The notes beneath the pieces are model-generated. The model ran no database searches, was not told the origin of the DNA, and saw only the letters and a program-made list of their open reading frames with translations. Below are positions 8,110 to 16,769 of a stretch of 27,837 bases of DNA, piece after piece. Positions within the stretch are counted from its first letter, which is position 1; the number at the start of each line of letters is the position of its first letter. A program made the translations under genes and the position numbers. Origin of the DNA: DASUUI01 sp964577965 (GTDB lineage Bacteria; Gemmatimonadota; Gemmatimonadetes; Gemmatimonadales; Gemmatimonadaceae); contig CAZOAT010000028.1 of assembly GCA_964577965.1 (NCBI GenBank), positions 1 through 27,837 of the forward strand. The letters run 5' to 3'.

Positions 8110-9479
8110 CGACCAGCATACTCATCCCATAGAGCTGCCATCGCTCTGATTCCATTCTCGAAATTCTCAACGCTGATCCACTCGTCGGGCGCGTGCGCGT
8201 TCTCCCCCGGCAGCCCGAACCCGACGAGCAGCACCGGTGCGCCGAGTATGCTGGTGAAGTCGCTCACCACCGGTATCGACCCGCCCTCTCCGGCGACGAC
8301 CGGCTCCGTGCCGAACGCCGCATGCAGTGCGCGCTTGGCCGCATCGTAGATGCCGCCCTCCAGACTCGCGCGCCATGGCCGTCCGCCGTGCAGATGCTTG
8401 ACCGTCACCTTCACTCCCTTCGGTGTCACGCTTTTCACGTGTCTTTCCATCAGCCGCTCGATCTCGGCCGGCTCCTGCCGCGGCACCAGGCGGCAGCTCA
8501 CTTTCGCCATCGCATACGACGGCAGCACAGTCTTCGCACCCTCTCCCGTATAGCCGCTCAGCAGTCCGTTCACTTCGCACGTGGGCCGCGTCCACAACCT
8601 TTCCAGCGTCGTGTGGCCAGCTTCACCGCCGAGCTCCGGCACGCCGACCTCACTGCGGAAATGCTCCTCATCGAACGGCAGCGTCCGCATCTGCTGCAGG
8701 ATCTCCTCGTCCCATGCCTCCACTGCGTCGTAGAATCCGTCGATGGCGATCCGTCCCGTGTCATCGTGCAGCGTCGCGATGATCCGGGCGAGCACAGTGG
8801 CCGGGTTCACCACCGCTCCGCCGTACGACCCCGAGTGAAGATCGCTGACGGGTCCGCGTACCTCGATCTCGAAGTAGGCGAGTCCACGCAAAGACGAGAG
8901 CAGCGACGGCTGACCTGGACCGAACATCGCCGAGTCAGAGATGACCACTGCGTCGGCGCGAAGCCGCTCCCGCTCCCGGCGGATGAACGGCTCCAGGTGA
9001 TCGCTGCCGACCTCCTCCTCACCTTCGACGATGACCACGACGTTCACCGGCAGCTTGCCGCGCGTCCTGAGATGCGCTTCCAGCGCCTTGATATGCAGGA
9101 AGATCTGCCCTTTGTCGTCCACCGAGCCGCGCGCGAAAATCCGGCCGTCCCGTATTGCCGGCTCAAACGGCGGTGAGGTCCACAGGTTCAGCGGCTCAGG
9201 CGGCTGCACGTCGTAGTGGCCGTAGATCAGGACCGTGGGTCTGCCTGGGGCACCGCGCCACTCGCCGACGACCACCGGATGGCCAGGGGTCTCGTGCACA
9301 CTGGCTTCCAGCCCTATCGCTTCGAGCGAGCTCTTCACCCATTCTGCGGCCCGGGCCGTGTCACGATTATGCTCTGTGCGGGCACTGACGCTCGGGATCC
9401 TGAGGAAGTCGAACAGCTCCTCTGTGAACCGGGCTTTGTGTTCGCTGACGTAGCTGTCGAGATCGGCGGCAACGGGCAT
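8106..9479 (-). CDS. M20 family metallodipeptidase (CNDP/carnosinase-like)
   Basis: A 457-residue cytosolic-type zinc aminopeptidase/dipeptidase of family M20 that hydrolyses short peptides. The two-metal site is complete: H88 in GHYDVQPP, D121 in RGSVDDKG, E154/E155 in VEGEEEVGS, D182 in ISDSAMFG, and the late His in ENAHAPDEW. The lid/dimerisation domain follows D182 with LHSGSYGGAVVNP. The order DGRIFARGS-VDDKGQ and GHYDVQPP are typical of the carnosinase-like branch. I chose the ATG at 9479 because MPVAADLDSYVSEH aligns with usual family starts; an in-frame ATG at 9536 would add 19 residues that resemble no targeting signal. Neither start has a clear Shine-Dalgarno. The stop codon TAA overlaps the tamB stop TAG by four bases on the opposite strand. 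No signal peptide is visible, so it probably degrades imported dipeptides. Exact substrate cannot be read from sequence. Confidence 0.93.
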   Translation of the reverse strand: MPVAADLDSYVSEHKARFTEELFDFLRIPSVSARTEHNRDTARAAEWVKSSLEAIGLEASVHETPGHPVVVGEWRGAPGRPTVLIYGHYDVQPPEPLNLWTSPPFEPAIRDGRIFARGSVDDKGQIFLHIKALEAHLRTRGKLPVNVVVIVEGEEEVGSDHLEPFIRRERERLRADAVVISDSAMFGPGQPSLLSSLRGLAYFEIEVRGPVSDLHSGSYGGAVVNPATVLARIIATLHDDTGRIAIDGFYDAVEAWDEEILQQMRTLPFDEEHFRSEVGVPELGGEAGHTTLERLWTRPTCEVNGLLSGYTGEGAKTVLPSYAMAKVSCRLVPRQEPAEIERLMERHVKSVTPKGVKVTVKHLHGGRPWRASLEGGIYDAAKRALHAAFGTEPVVAGEGGSIPVVSDFTSILGAPVLLVGFGLPGENAHAPDEWISVENFENGIRAMAALWDEYAGR

Positions 9480-9584
9480 TGGAAGAGCGTTTCGGGTTGA
9501 GAGCAGCTGAAGCCCGCCATGGTACGCGGCTGGCATAGGGAATCAGGAACTAAACACTAACCACTGGCCCACCTTTCCGGTGTA
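9480..9584. promoter_or_regulatory. Divergent intergenic region between M20 peptidase and DUF255 gene
   Basis: This 105-base spacer must hold the promoters of both divergent genes. It contains an A/T-richer island at 9541-9562 in which a TTAGTG/TTTAGT word repeats on the - strand (ACTAAACACTAAC on +). No confident -35/-10 pair could be assigned by eye for either direction, and neither gene has a clear Shine-Dalgarno sequence. Confidence 0.35.
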
Positions 9585-11630
9585 ATGCCGAACCGCCTCG
9601 CGAACGAGACCAGCCCGTATCTGCTGCAGCACGCCGATAACCCGGTGGACTGGTACCCCTGGGGAACAGAGGCTCTGCAGCGCGCACGCACTGAGGACCG
9701 TCCGATCCTGCTGAGCATCGGCTACGCAGCCTGCCACTGGTGTCATGTGATGGCGCATGAGTCATTCGAGGACCCGAAAACCGCGGATCTCATGAACGAG
9801 CTGTTTGTCAACATAAAGGTCGATCGCGAAGAGCGCCCGGACCTGGACGGGATCTATATGCGGGCCGTGCAGGCGATGACCGGCCACGGGGGCTGGCCGT
9901 TGACAGTGTTTCTCACCCCGGACGGTGCGCCGTTCTACGGCGGCACGTACTTCCCGCCCGATGACCGGCAGGGGATGCCCTCGTTCAGAAGAATCCTCAC
10001 GGCCTTGGCCCACGCGTACGGAAACAAGCGCGAAACGATCGCGCGCACTTCCGAGCAGCTCCGCTCGATCTACCGGGAGACCACCCCCGTCGTGGGCGAC
10101 GGGGAGCTGTCGCCCCATTCGCTCGAGCTCGCGTTCCGGTCGCTGGCGCAGCAGTACGACTCACGCCACGGAGGGTTCGGCGGCGCGCCGAAGTTCCCCG
10201 CATCCATGGCGCTCGATTTCGTGTTGCGACACTGGAAACGCACCGGTGCCGGTTACGCTCTGGAGATCGTGCTCGAGTCGTTCCGGCACATGGCGCGCGG
10301 CGGTATCTACGACCAGGTGGGTGGCGGTTTTGCGCGCTATTCAGTGGACGCGGCGTGGCTCGTCCCGCACTTCGAGAAGATGCTGTACGACAACGCCCTG
10401 CTCGCGCGGCTCGGCGTGCACCTGTGGCGCGCGACCGGCGATGCCGAGGTGCGTCGCGTGACGGAAGAAACGCTCCGCTGGGTCGCGCGGGAGATGACCG
10501 CGCCCGACGGCGGATTCTACTCGTCCCTCGACGCTGACAGCGAAGGGCATGAAGGAAGGTTCTACGTCTGGACCGATGCGGAGCTCGACGGGCTGCTTGG
10601 CGGAGATGCGGCTATCGTGAAGGCGTGGTGGGGAGTCCGCCCGGGTGGGAACTTCGAGGGAAAGAGCATCCTCCACGTTGACGGCACATACGAGATGGTG
10701 GCCGCGCGGCACGGCAGTACCCCTGAGCAGGTTCGCAGCGCTGTGGAGAGCGCCCGCGACATTCTCTACACCGCGCGCGCGAAACGCGTGTGGCCCGCTC
10801 GCGATGACAAGGTGCTCGCGTCCTGGAACGGTCTCATGCTGCGCGCCGCGATCGAGGCGGCGTTCGCCTTCGAAAGCCACGAATGGTATGATCTGGCGCT
10901 GAAGAACGCGGACTTCATCACGCGGGAGATGGTACGCAACGGCCGGGTGTGGCGCGTCCACAGGAGCGGCCGCACGCATACCCCCGGGTTCCTCGAGGAT
11001 CAGGCCTCCGTGGGACTCGCCTTCACGGCCGTCTACTCAGTCACCTGCGACGTCGCGTGGCTGCAGCGTGCACGTGAGGCCGCGGAATACATGGTGGAGT
11101 CGTTCCATGACGCCGCCTCCGCTGTGTTCTACGATACTGCGCATGATGCCGAGCGACTCATAACGCGGCCGCACGAGATAACCGACAACGCGATCCCGGC
11201 GGGCAGCTCGCTTGCCGCCGAGCTCCTGCTCGTCCTCGCCGACCTCGACGACAACGGACGATACCGCGAACTGTCCGCACAACTGCTCGCTGGAGCCGCT
11301 GGGATGATGACCCGTCACCCGACGGCGTTCGGCCACATGCTCGGCGTTGCCGATATGGCGGTTCGGGGCTCGGTGCAGGTGGCACTGGCGGGCGAGCCGC
11401 GGACCCCGGTGTTCACATCGCTCGAACGAGTGGTGGCGGAGGAGTATGTCCCCGGCCTGGTTCTGGCGGGTGGCGATCCACACGCCGCGGAGGCGCCCGG
11501 GCTCCTGCGCGACCGCCCGGCAGGCGATGCGGGGGCGACGGCATACGTCTGTCGCGGCTTCACCTGCGACCTGCCGACCAGCGACCCCAACGAGCTTCGG
11601 CAGAAGCTGGACGAGGCGGCGAGCGGTTAG
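9585..11630 (+). CDS. DUF255 thioredoxin-domain protein (YyaL/SSP411 family)
   Basis: A 681-residue protein of the DUF255/YyaL family, related to human spermatogenesis-associated protein 20. The N-terminal thioredoxin fold (about 1-165) opens with the family hallmark NRLANETSPYLLQHADNPVDW split over residues 3-23, followed by the redox motif CHWC (C50, C53) and a cis-Pro region GGWPLTVFL. The C-terminal two thirds (about 190-660) is an alpha/alpha-barrel of the six-hairpin glycosidase type, with the conserved DADSEGHEGRFYVWT and GGIYDQVGGGFARYS. The biochemical role of the family is not established; earlier suggestions include thiol redox control or an N-acylglucosamine-epimerase-like fold without proven activity. 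No signal peptide is seen, so it is likely cytosolic. It lies 51 bases ahead of the acyl-CoA dehydrogenase gene on the same strand and may be co-transcribed with it. Confidence 0.93.
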   Translation: MPNRLANETSPYLLQHADNPVDWYPWGTEALQRARTEDRPILLSIGYAACHWCHVMAHESFEDPKTADLMNELFVNIKVDREERPDLDGIYMRAVQAMTGHGGWPLTVFLTPDGAPFYGGTYFPPDDRQGMPSFRRILTALAHAYGNKRETIARTSEQLRSIYRETTPVVGDGELSPHSLELAFRSLAQQYDSRHGGFGGAPKFPASMALDFVLRHWKRTGAGYALEIVLESFRHMARGGIYDQVGGGFARYSVDAAWLVPHFEKMLYDNALLARLGVHLWRATGDAEVRRVTEETLRWVAREMTAPDGGFYSSLDADSEGHEGRFYVWTDAELDGLLGGDAAIVKAWWGVRPGGNFEGKSILHVDGTYEMVAARHGSTPEQVRSAVESARDILYTARAKRVWPARDDKVLASWNGLMLRAAIEAAFAFESHEWYDLALKNADFITREMVRNGRVWRVHRSGRTHTPGFLEDQASVGLAFTAVYSVTCDVAWLQRAREAAEYMVESFHDAASAVFYDTAHDAERLITRPHEITDNAIPAGSSLAAELLLVLADLDDNGRYRELSAQLLAGAAGMMTRHPTAFGHMLGVADMAVRGSVQVALAGEPRTPVFTSLERVVAEEYVPGLVLAGGDPHAAEAPGLLRDRPAGDAGATAYVCRGFTCDLPTSDPNELRQKLDEAASG

Positions 11631-11681
11631 TGCGGAATCGCATTATTAGTTGTGGGTGAACGCACCGTCCGCCGAGGCTGA

Positions 11682-13490
11682 ATGACTGAAACCGCCGTCG
11701 CGATCCCACCGCAGGAAGTACCCTCAGCGGCGGTTTCTTTCACGCGCGGGCTGTTCGCCGGCGCTGTTCACGACTCACTCGTCTTTCCGTTCCCGCCCGA
11801 ACTGGATGAGGCCGACCCCAACGAGACCCGCACGGTCCGGCGGCTGATCGCCACGTTCCGGGAATTCGCATCGACCCGGGTGATCGATTCGCAGCGGTTC
11901 GACGAGGAAGAGACGATCGGCGACGATGTGATCGCCGCGCTCGCGCGCGAAGGGTTTCTCGGACTCACGATCCCGAGAGAGTACGGTGGACTGGGGCTCT
12001 CGACCGCAGGCTATGCACGCGTCTTCTCCGAGGTCTCTTCCTTCGACGGCTCGACCGCAGTTCTCATCGGCGTGCACTGCGGACTCGGCTCCAAGGCGAT
12101 CGTGCTGTACGGCAGCGACGAGCAGAAGGACGAGTACCTGCCACGCCTCGCCCGCGGCGAGACGCTGGCCGCGTACGCTCTCACCGAGCCCGAAGTCGGG
12201 TCCGACGCGCAGCACATCAAGGCACGTGCGGAGCCGGACGGGAGCGGCTCATGGCTGCTGAACGGGCGCAAGATCTGGATCGGGAACGGGCACAAGGCCG
12301 GAGTCATCGTCACCTTCGCGCAGACCGACGTGGCCCGCAGAGGCGGGATGGAGCCGCGCCCCACGGCGTTCATCGTGAGGCCCGACATGCCGGGCTTCCA
12401 CGTAGTCGGGACGGTGCGGAAACTCGGCATCCGCGGATCGACACAGGCGGAGTTGCTGTTCGAGAACCTCGAGGTGCCCGGCGATCACGTGCTCGGTCAG
12501 GTCGGGAAGGGGTTCACTGTGGCCGTGCAGGTGCTCAACGCCGGCCGGATCACCCTGACCGCTGGCTGCTCTGGCGCAACCCGCCGCGTGCTGAGCGAGA
12601 TGACCGGGTACGCGTCGCGGCGCGAGCAGTTCGGCAGGCCGCTCGACGAGTTCGAGATCACGAAGCGCAAGATCTCCGGCACAGCCGCGGACCTGTACGC
12701 GATGGAGGCGATGCTTGGTGTGCTGGCTGGGATGGTGGAGCGCGATGAGACCGACTATGCGCTGGAGACCGCGTGCGCGAAGGTCTTCGCCAGCGATGCC
12801 GTCTGGCGCGCAGCGGACGAGCTCGTCCAGATCGCCGGCGGTCGCGGCTTCGTCAAGCCGTATCCATACGAGCAGATGCTGCGCGATGCACGCATCAACA
12901 GGATCTTCGAGGGCGCCAACGAGGTACTCCGGCTGTTCATCGCGCTGAACGGCGTAGAGGGTCCTGCGCAGCGACTGCAGGAGGTTGGCGTGGCTCTGCG
13001 ACGCCCGATTCAGAACCTCGGGCTGCTCAGCGGCTACGCCGCGGCACGGGTGCGGAACGCGTTCCGCGCAACTTCGACGCTCGATGTACCGCTCCATCCG
13101 CGGCTGGATCCGCACAAGCGGTATTTCGAGAAGCACGTCGGTGAACTGGCTTCCGCGGTGCAGCGCATGCTCACGCGCCACCGGAAGGAGATCGTTGAGC
13201 GGCAGCTCGTTCTCGAACGGCTGGCAGGCATGGGGATCGAGCTGTTCGCGCGCGCAGCCGTCCTGTCGCGCACCCAGGCTGCACTCGAGCGGATGGAAGA
13301 AGGCGCAGACGCAGAGCCACTGCTCGCGCTGTGCGACATCTTCTGTGTGGACTCCGGGAAGCGCTTCAGGACTGCGCGCACCGGCCTCGACCCGCGCGAC
13401 GAAGACGTGGACGAGCGGCGCCGCGTGGTCGCAGCCGCCGTGGCCGCCGCCAGCGGCGCCTGGTTTGCAGATCCGATCCTGAAGGAGTAG
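11682..13490 (+). CDS. Acyl-CoA dehydrogenase, VLCAD/ACAD9-like with C-terminal extension
   Basis: A 602-residue FAD-dependent acyl-CoA dehydrogenase, catalysing the first (alpha,beta-desaturating) step of fatty-acid beta-oxidation. The three core domains are all present: an N-terminal helical domain (IPREYGGLGLS), a middle beta domain with AYALTEPEVGSDAQ and the KLGIRGS segment, and a C-terminal helical domain with RREQFGRPLDEFE and QIAGGRGFVKPYPYEQ. The catalytic base is predicted to be E410 in RIFEGANEVLRLFIAL, the position and context used by VLCAD and ACAD9 rather than by short- and medium-chain enzymes. About 165 residues beyond the core form a second helical region, also as in VLCAD/ACAD9, which in mitochondria supports membrane association. 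This suggests long-chain substrates. A gaggctga just before the ATG may serve as a weak ribosome site. No other beta-oxidation genes are adjacent. Confidence 0.95.
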   Translation: MTETAVAIPPQEVPSAAVSFTRGLFAGAVHDSLVFPFPPELDEADPNETRTVRRLIATFREFASTRVIDSQRFDEEETIGDDVIAALAREGFLGLTIPREYGGLGLSTAGYARVFSEVSSFDGSTAVLIGVHCGLGSKAIVLYGSDEQKDEYLPRLARGETLAAYALTEPEVGSDAQHIKARAEPDGSGSWLLNGRKIWIGNGHKAGVIVTFAQTDVARRGGMEPRPTAFIVRPDMPGFHVVGTVRKLGIRGSTQAELLFENLEVPGDHVLGQVGKGFTVAVQVLNAGRITLTAGCSGATRRVLSEMTGYASRREQFGRPLDEFEITKRKISGTAADLYAMEAMLGVLAGMVERDETDYALETACAKVFASDAVWRAADELVQIAGGRGFVKPYPYEQMLRDARINRIFEGANEVLRLFIALNGVEGPAQRLQEVGVALRRPIQNLGLLSGYAAARVRNAFRATSTLDVPLHPRLDPHKRYFEKHVGELASAVQRMLTRHRKEIVERQLVLERLAGMGIELFARAAVLSRTQAALERMEEGADAEPLLALCDIFCVDSGKRFRTARTGLDPRDEDVDERRRVVAAAVAAASGAWFADPILKE

Positions 13491-13569
13491 CTGCAGTCGA
13501 AGGAACAGCTGTTAATCCGATTACCAGTCGCAGCCAGTCAAGCAGCCACCGCTTTCGCTTGCGGTCAAC

Positions 13570-13573
13570 GGAG
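13570..13573 (+). promoter_or_regulatory. Shine-Dalgarno (GGAG) of the S46 peptidase gene
   Basis: GGAG lies 7 bases before the ATG at 13581, one of the few good ribosome-binding sites in the window. It fixes the start, which also gives a proper lipoprotein signal. Confidence 0.7.
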
Positions 13574-13580
13574 ATCCGTC

Positions 13581-15737
13581 ATGCGTTTCCCCCGTACATC
13601 AGCTCTGACGCCACTCGCTGTCGGGCTCCTCGCGTCGTGCGCGCCCGCCATCGTCACTACTCCTGCACCGGCCACGGTGCCGTCCGCACCGGCGGTCACG
13701 GCTCCTGTGCAGCCGATCGCACCGGGCTCCATGCAGGAGTTCGGCACGATGTGGACGTTCGATTCTCCACCACTCGATTACTGGCAGAGCCGTTACGGGT
13801 TCACGGCGAGTCAGCAATGGCTGGAGCGCGTCCGGCTGGCCTCAGTCCGGCTACCCGGCTGCTCGGCGTCGTTCGTCTCCGCCAGCGGACTCATTCTGAC
13901 GAACCATCACTGCGTGCGGGATTGCATCGCGCAGAGCTCCCCTGCCGACACGAACTACATGACGACCGGGTTCGTTGCACGCACCCGTGAGGAGGAGAAA
14001 CAGTGCGCGGGGGCGACGGCGGACCAGCTGCAGTCGATCGAGGACGTAACCGCACGGATTCGTGGAGCGATCACAGCCACGACGACAGATGAACAGGCAG
14101 TGCAGCGCGCTGCCGCGCTGCGAGCCGCAGAGGAGGCGTGCACGCAGGAGACGGGACTGCGCTGTCAGGCGGTCACCATGTACCAGGGCGGCCGCTATTC
14201 ACTGTACCGGTTCAAGCGGTACGCCGATCTGCGCCTCGTTGCGGCTCCGGAAGAGCAGGCCGCATTCTTCGGCGGCGATCCCGACAACTTCACGTACCCG
14301 AGATACGCGCTCGACTTCGCTTTGCTGCGCGCTTATGAGAACGAACAGCCGGCAGCTACACCGGCCCATTTCGACTGGAGCGCGAACGGCGCGGCCGACG
14401 GCGAACTCGTGTTCGTCACGGGCAACCCGGGGTCTACCGGCAGACTGCTGACGCTCGCACAGATGGAGTTCCTCCGCGACCACCAGTATCCGCTCACGCT
14501 CGCTGCCTACACCCGCGAGCTCGCCGTGCTGAAGGACATTGCTTCACGGTCCGAGGAGGAGCAGAGACGGCTGTCGAACCGGATCTTCATTCTCGAGAAC
14601 TCCTTCAAGGCGGTGACCGGGTATCGCAGCGGACTGACAGACTCGGCGACGATGGCGCTCAAGCAGGCGTTCGAGGCTGACTTCCGCACCCGGATCAACG
14701 CCGACCCCGCGCTCCGCGCCCGCTACGGCTCGGCATGGGACGACATCGCCGCTGCGATCGGTGAACAGGCCACGATCTACAACGAAAGTGTGTTCCATGG
14801 ATTCACCGGGAGCTCACTGCTTGCGCTCGCTGCACAGCTCGTGCGGATCCCGGCCGAGACAGCATTGGACGACCCGCTCCGGCTCGCAGCCTATCGCGGA
14901 CCGGCGCTGCAGCGCATGCGCGAGGGCCTGCTGCGGGAGCAGGCGTTCAATCTGGAGCAGGAACGCCGAGTGCTGGCAGCGCAGCTCGAGGCGGCACAGC
15001 GTGCTCTGCCCGAGACCGATCCGTTCCTGCGCGCCGTTCTCGCGGGCCGTACGCCTGAGCAGGCGGCTGAAACACTGATATCGGGCACGCAGCTCCACAC
15101 CGTCGAGGTGCGTCGCGCGTTGCTGGAGGGCGGCGCCGCGGCAGTCGCCGCGTCGACCGATCCACTCATCGTTGCCGCGCGGACCATAGATCCGCTCAGC
15201 CGGGCGCAGCTCACCAGGCTGCAGGCGATCAATGCCCGGATCGCTTCCGGCGCCGAGCGGCTCGGCGAGGCGATCTTCGCGGCATACGGCACAGCCCTGC
15301 CGCCGGACGCGACCTTCTCCCTGCGAATCAGTGACGGAGTCGTGCGCGGTTTCCCGATGAACGGCACCATCGCGCCGTACAAAACGACCTTATACGGGCT
15401 GTACGCGCGATCAGCCGACTTCGACGGCCAGTCGCCGTTCCACCTGGCGCCGCGCTGGGCTGAGCGACGGGCTCAGCTGGATCTCACGACGCCGATCAAC
15501 TTCGTCTCGACCAACGACATCATCGGCGGCAACTCGGGGAGTCCGATCATCAATCGGAACGCCGAGGTTGTGGGCGTGATTTTCGACGGGAACATCGAGA
15601 GCGTTCCGAACCGGTTCATCTTCACCGACGAGATAGCGCGTTCCGTGAGCGTGCACTCGAAAGTGATTACGGAGTCGCTTCGCCGCGTGTACGACGCGGC
15701 GCACATCGCGGACGAACTCGAGCGCCGGGCTCCGTAG
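13581..15737 (+). CDS. S46 family dipeptidyl-peptidase, DPP7-like, predicted lipoprotein
   Basis: A 718-residue exported serine exopeptidase that removes N-terminal dipeptides. It starts with a lipobox, LLASC, at residues 16-20, followed by a Pro/Ala-rich linker to about residue 49, so it is probably anchored by lipid to a membrane facing the periplasm or surface. The chymotrypsin-like triad is visible: His110 in LTNHHC, Asp245 in RYALDFALLR and Ser652 in GGNSGSPI. The S46 mid-region (about 260-600) is the helical domain typical of the family. Eighteen residues after Ser652 stands Gly670 (IFDGN); in this family Gly there marks DPP7-type enzymes with broad or hydrophobic preference, while Arg marks the Asp/Glu-specific DPP11 type. 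Six further cysteines in the N-terminal third may form disulfides. It is the last gene of its strand before the convergent nad operon. Confidence 0.94.
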   Translation: MRFPRTSALTPLAVGLLASCAPAIVTTPAPATVPSAPAVTAPVQPIAPGSMQEFGTMWTFDSPPLDYWQSRYGFTASQQWLERVRLASVRLPGCSASFVSASGLILTNHHCVRDCIAQSSPADTNYMTTGFVARTREEEKQCAGATADQLQSIEDVTARIRGAITATTTDEQAVQRAAALRAAEEACTQETGLRCQAVTMYQGGRYSLYRFKRYADLRLVAAPEEQAAFFGGDPDNFTYPRYALDFALLRAYENEQPAATPAHFDWSANGAADGELVFVTGNPGSTGRLLTLAQMEFLRDHQYPLTLAAYTRELAVLKDIASRSEEEQRRLSNRIFILENSFKAVTGYRSGLTDSATMALKQAFEADFRTRINADPALRARYGSAWDDIAAAIGEQATIYNESVFHGFTGSSLLALAAQLVRIPAETALDDPLRLAAYRGPALQRMREGLLREQAFNLEQERRVLAAQLEAAQRALPETDPFLRAVLAGRTPEQAAETLISGTQLHTVEVRRALLEGGAAAVAASTDPLIVAARTIDPLSRAQLTRLQAINARIASGAERLGEAIFAAYGTALPPDATFSLRISDGVVRGFPMNGTIAPYKTTLYGLYARSADFDGQSPFHLAPRWAERRAQLDLTTPINFVSTNDIIGGNSGSPIINRNAEVVGVIFDGNIESVPNRFIFTDEIARSVSVHSKVITESLRRVYDAAHIADELERRAP

Positions 15738-15860
15738 TGGGCGGCTCGTGAGCTGAGCCCCGCGGAGGCGACGCGAGCTGGAACCCGCCACGTGACGCCG
15801 GGATCGGCCGCTGAGCATACGCGCGTCGAGACCAGCCGGCCGTCGCGCGTGCAGCAAGGA

Positions 15861-16769
15861 CTAAGTCAGATCCAGTGCAAGGTCCAGAGCTGGCGCGGAG
15901 TGCGTGAGCGCACCGATCGAGATCCAGTCCACGCCTGTCTCGGCGATCTGCCGTACGCCGTCCAGGCTCACGCCACCCGAGGCCTCGACGACCGCGCGGC
16001 CGGCGATCTCGGACACGCACAGCTCCAGGTCCGCGAGTGACATGTTATCCAGCATGATGATGTCGGCGCTCGCCTCGAGCGCGGCGCGAACCTGCTCGAT
16101 CGACTCGCACTCGACCTCGACCCGCGCACCCGTTGGCGCGAAGGCGCGCGCCCGGCGCACAGCCACGGCGATGTCGCCATCGACGGCGGCCAGGTGGTTG
16201 TCCTTGATGAGTACGGCGCTGGCCAGGTCCGCACGATGGTTCATCGCCCCACCGCAGCGCACTGCGTATTTCTCGAGATGCCGCCAGCCCGGTGTCGTCT
16301 TGCGAGTGTCGAGAATCCGCGCACCCGTTCCCTTCACGGTATTGACGTAGCGGGCCGCGAGCGTTGCCACCCCGGACAGCCGCTGCATGAAATTGAGCGC
16401 GACGCGTTCCGCGGAGAGCAGCGCCCGCACATGCCCGCTGAGCGCCAGAACCGGCGAGCCCGCAACTACGGTGCTCCCGTCCGGGATCTCCACGCGGATG
16501 TCCACACCAGCATGCAGCTGCCGGAACGCTTCGCACGCGAGCGGGCCTCCCGCGATCACGCCGGTCGCACGCGCGACCAGGACGCCATGAGTTCTGCGAT
16601 CGCTGAGCACAGTCGCGAGCGTCGTGATGTCGTTGAACGCGTCGTCCTCCTCGAGCGCGGCCCGCACCAGATCGCGCGTTTCGTCCCGCGTCAGCGGGAA
16701 GTGAACGCCCTCCTCGGGGCGGAGTCCGGTCGCGGCCAGCGACTCCACGTCGTGCCTGTGCTCGATCAC
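15861..16769 (-). CDS. nadC: Nicotinate-nucleotide pyrophosphorylase (carboxylating), QAPRTase
   Basis: A 302-residue enzyme converting quinolinate and PRPP to nicotinate mononucleotide, CO2 and pyrophosphate, the third step of de novo NAD synthesis. The N-terminal alpha/beta domain (about 15-125, EDDAFNDITT) and the TIM-like barrel are both present. Conserved features include the quinolinate/PRPP-binding DTRKTTPGWRHLEKYAVRCGG, HRADLASAVLIKDNHL, VEVECESIEQ and the C-terminal EASGGVSLDGV and DWISIGALTHS. I place the start at the GTG at 16769: its GTGA overlaps the nadA stop TGA, and the resulting length is close to E. coli NadC (297). The frame extends further upstream to 16949, but that part overlaps nadA and is Arg-rich, without homology. 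Third gene of the nadB-nadA-nadC operon. Confidence 0.95.
   Translation of the reverse strand: MIEHRHDVESLAATGLRPEEGVHFPLTRDETRDLVRAALEEDDAFNDITTLATVLSDRRTHGVLVARATGVIAGGPLACEAFRQLHAGVDIRVEIPDGSTVVAGSPVLALSGHVRALLSAERVALNFMQRLSGVATLAARYVNTVKGTGARILDTRKTTPGWRHLEKYAVRCGGAMNHRADLASAVLIKDNHLAAVDGDIAVAVRRARAFAPTGARVEVECESIEQVRAALEASADIIMLDNMSLADLELCVSEIAGRAVVEASGGVSLDGVRQIAETGVDWISIGALTHSAPALDLALDLT

Noticed and set aside
15818..15850. Possible hairpin ACGCGCG/CGCGCGT between the S46 gene and nadC.
   Set aside because: The loop is 18 bases and no T-run follows on either strand; alternating CG words pair easily by chance.
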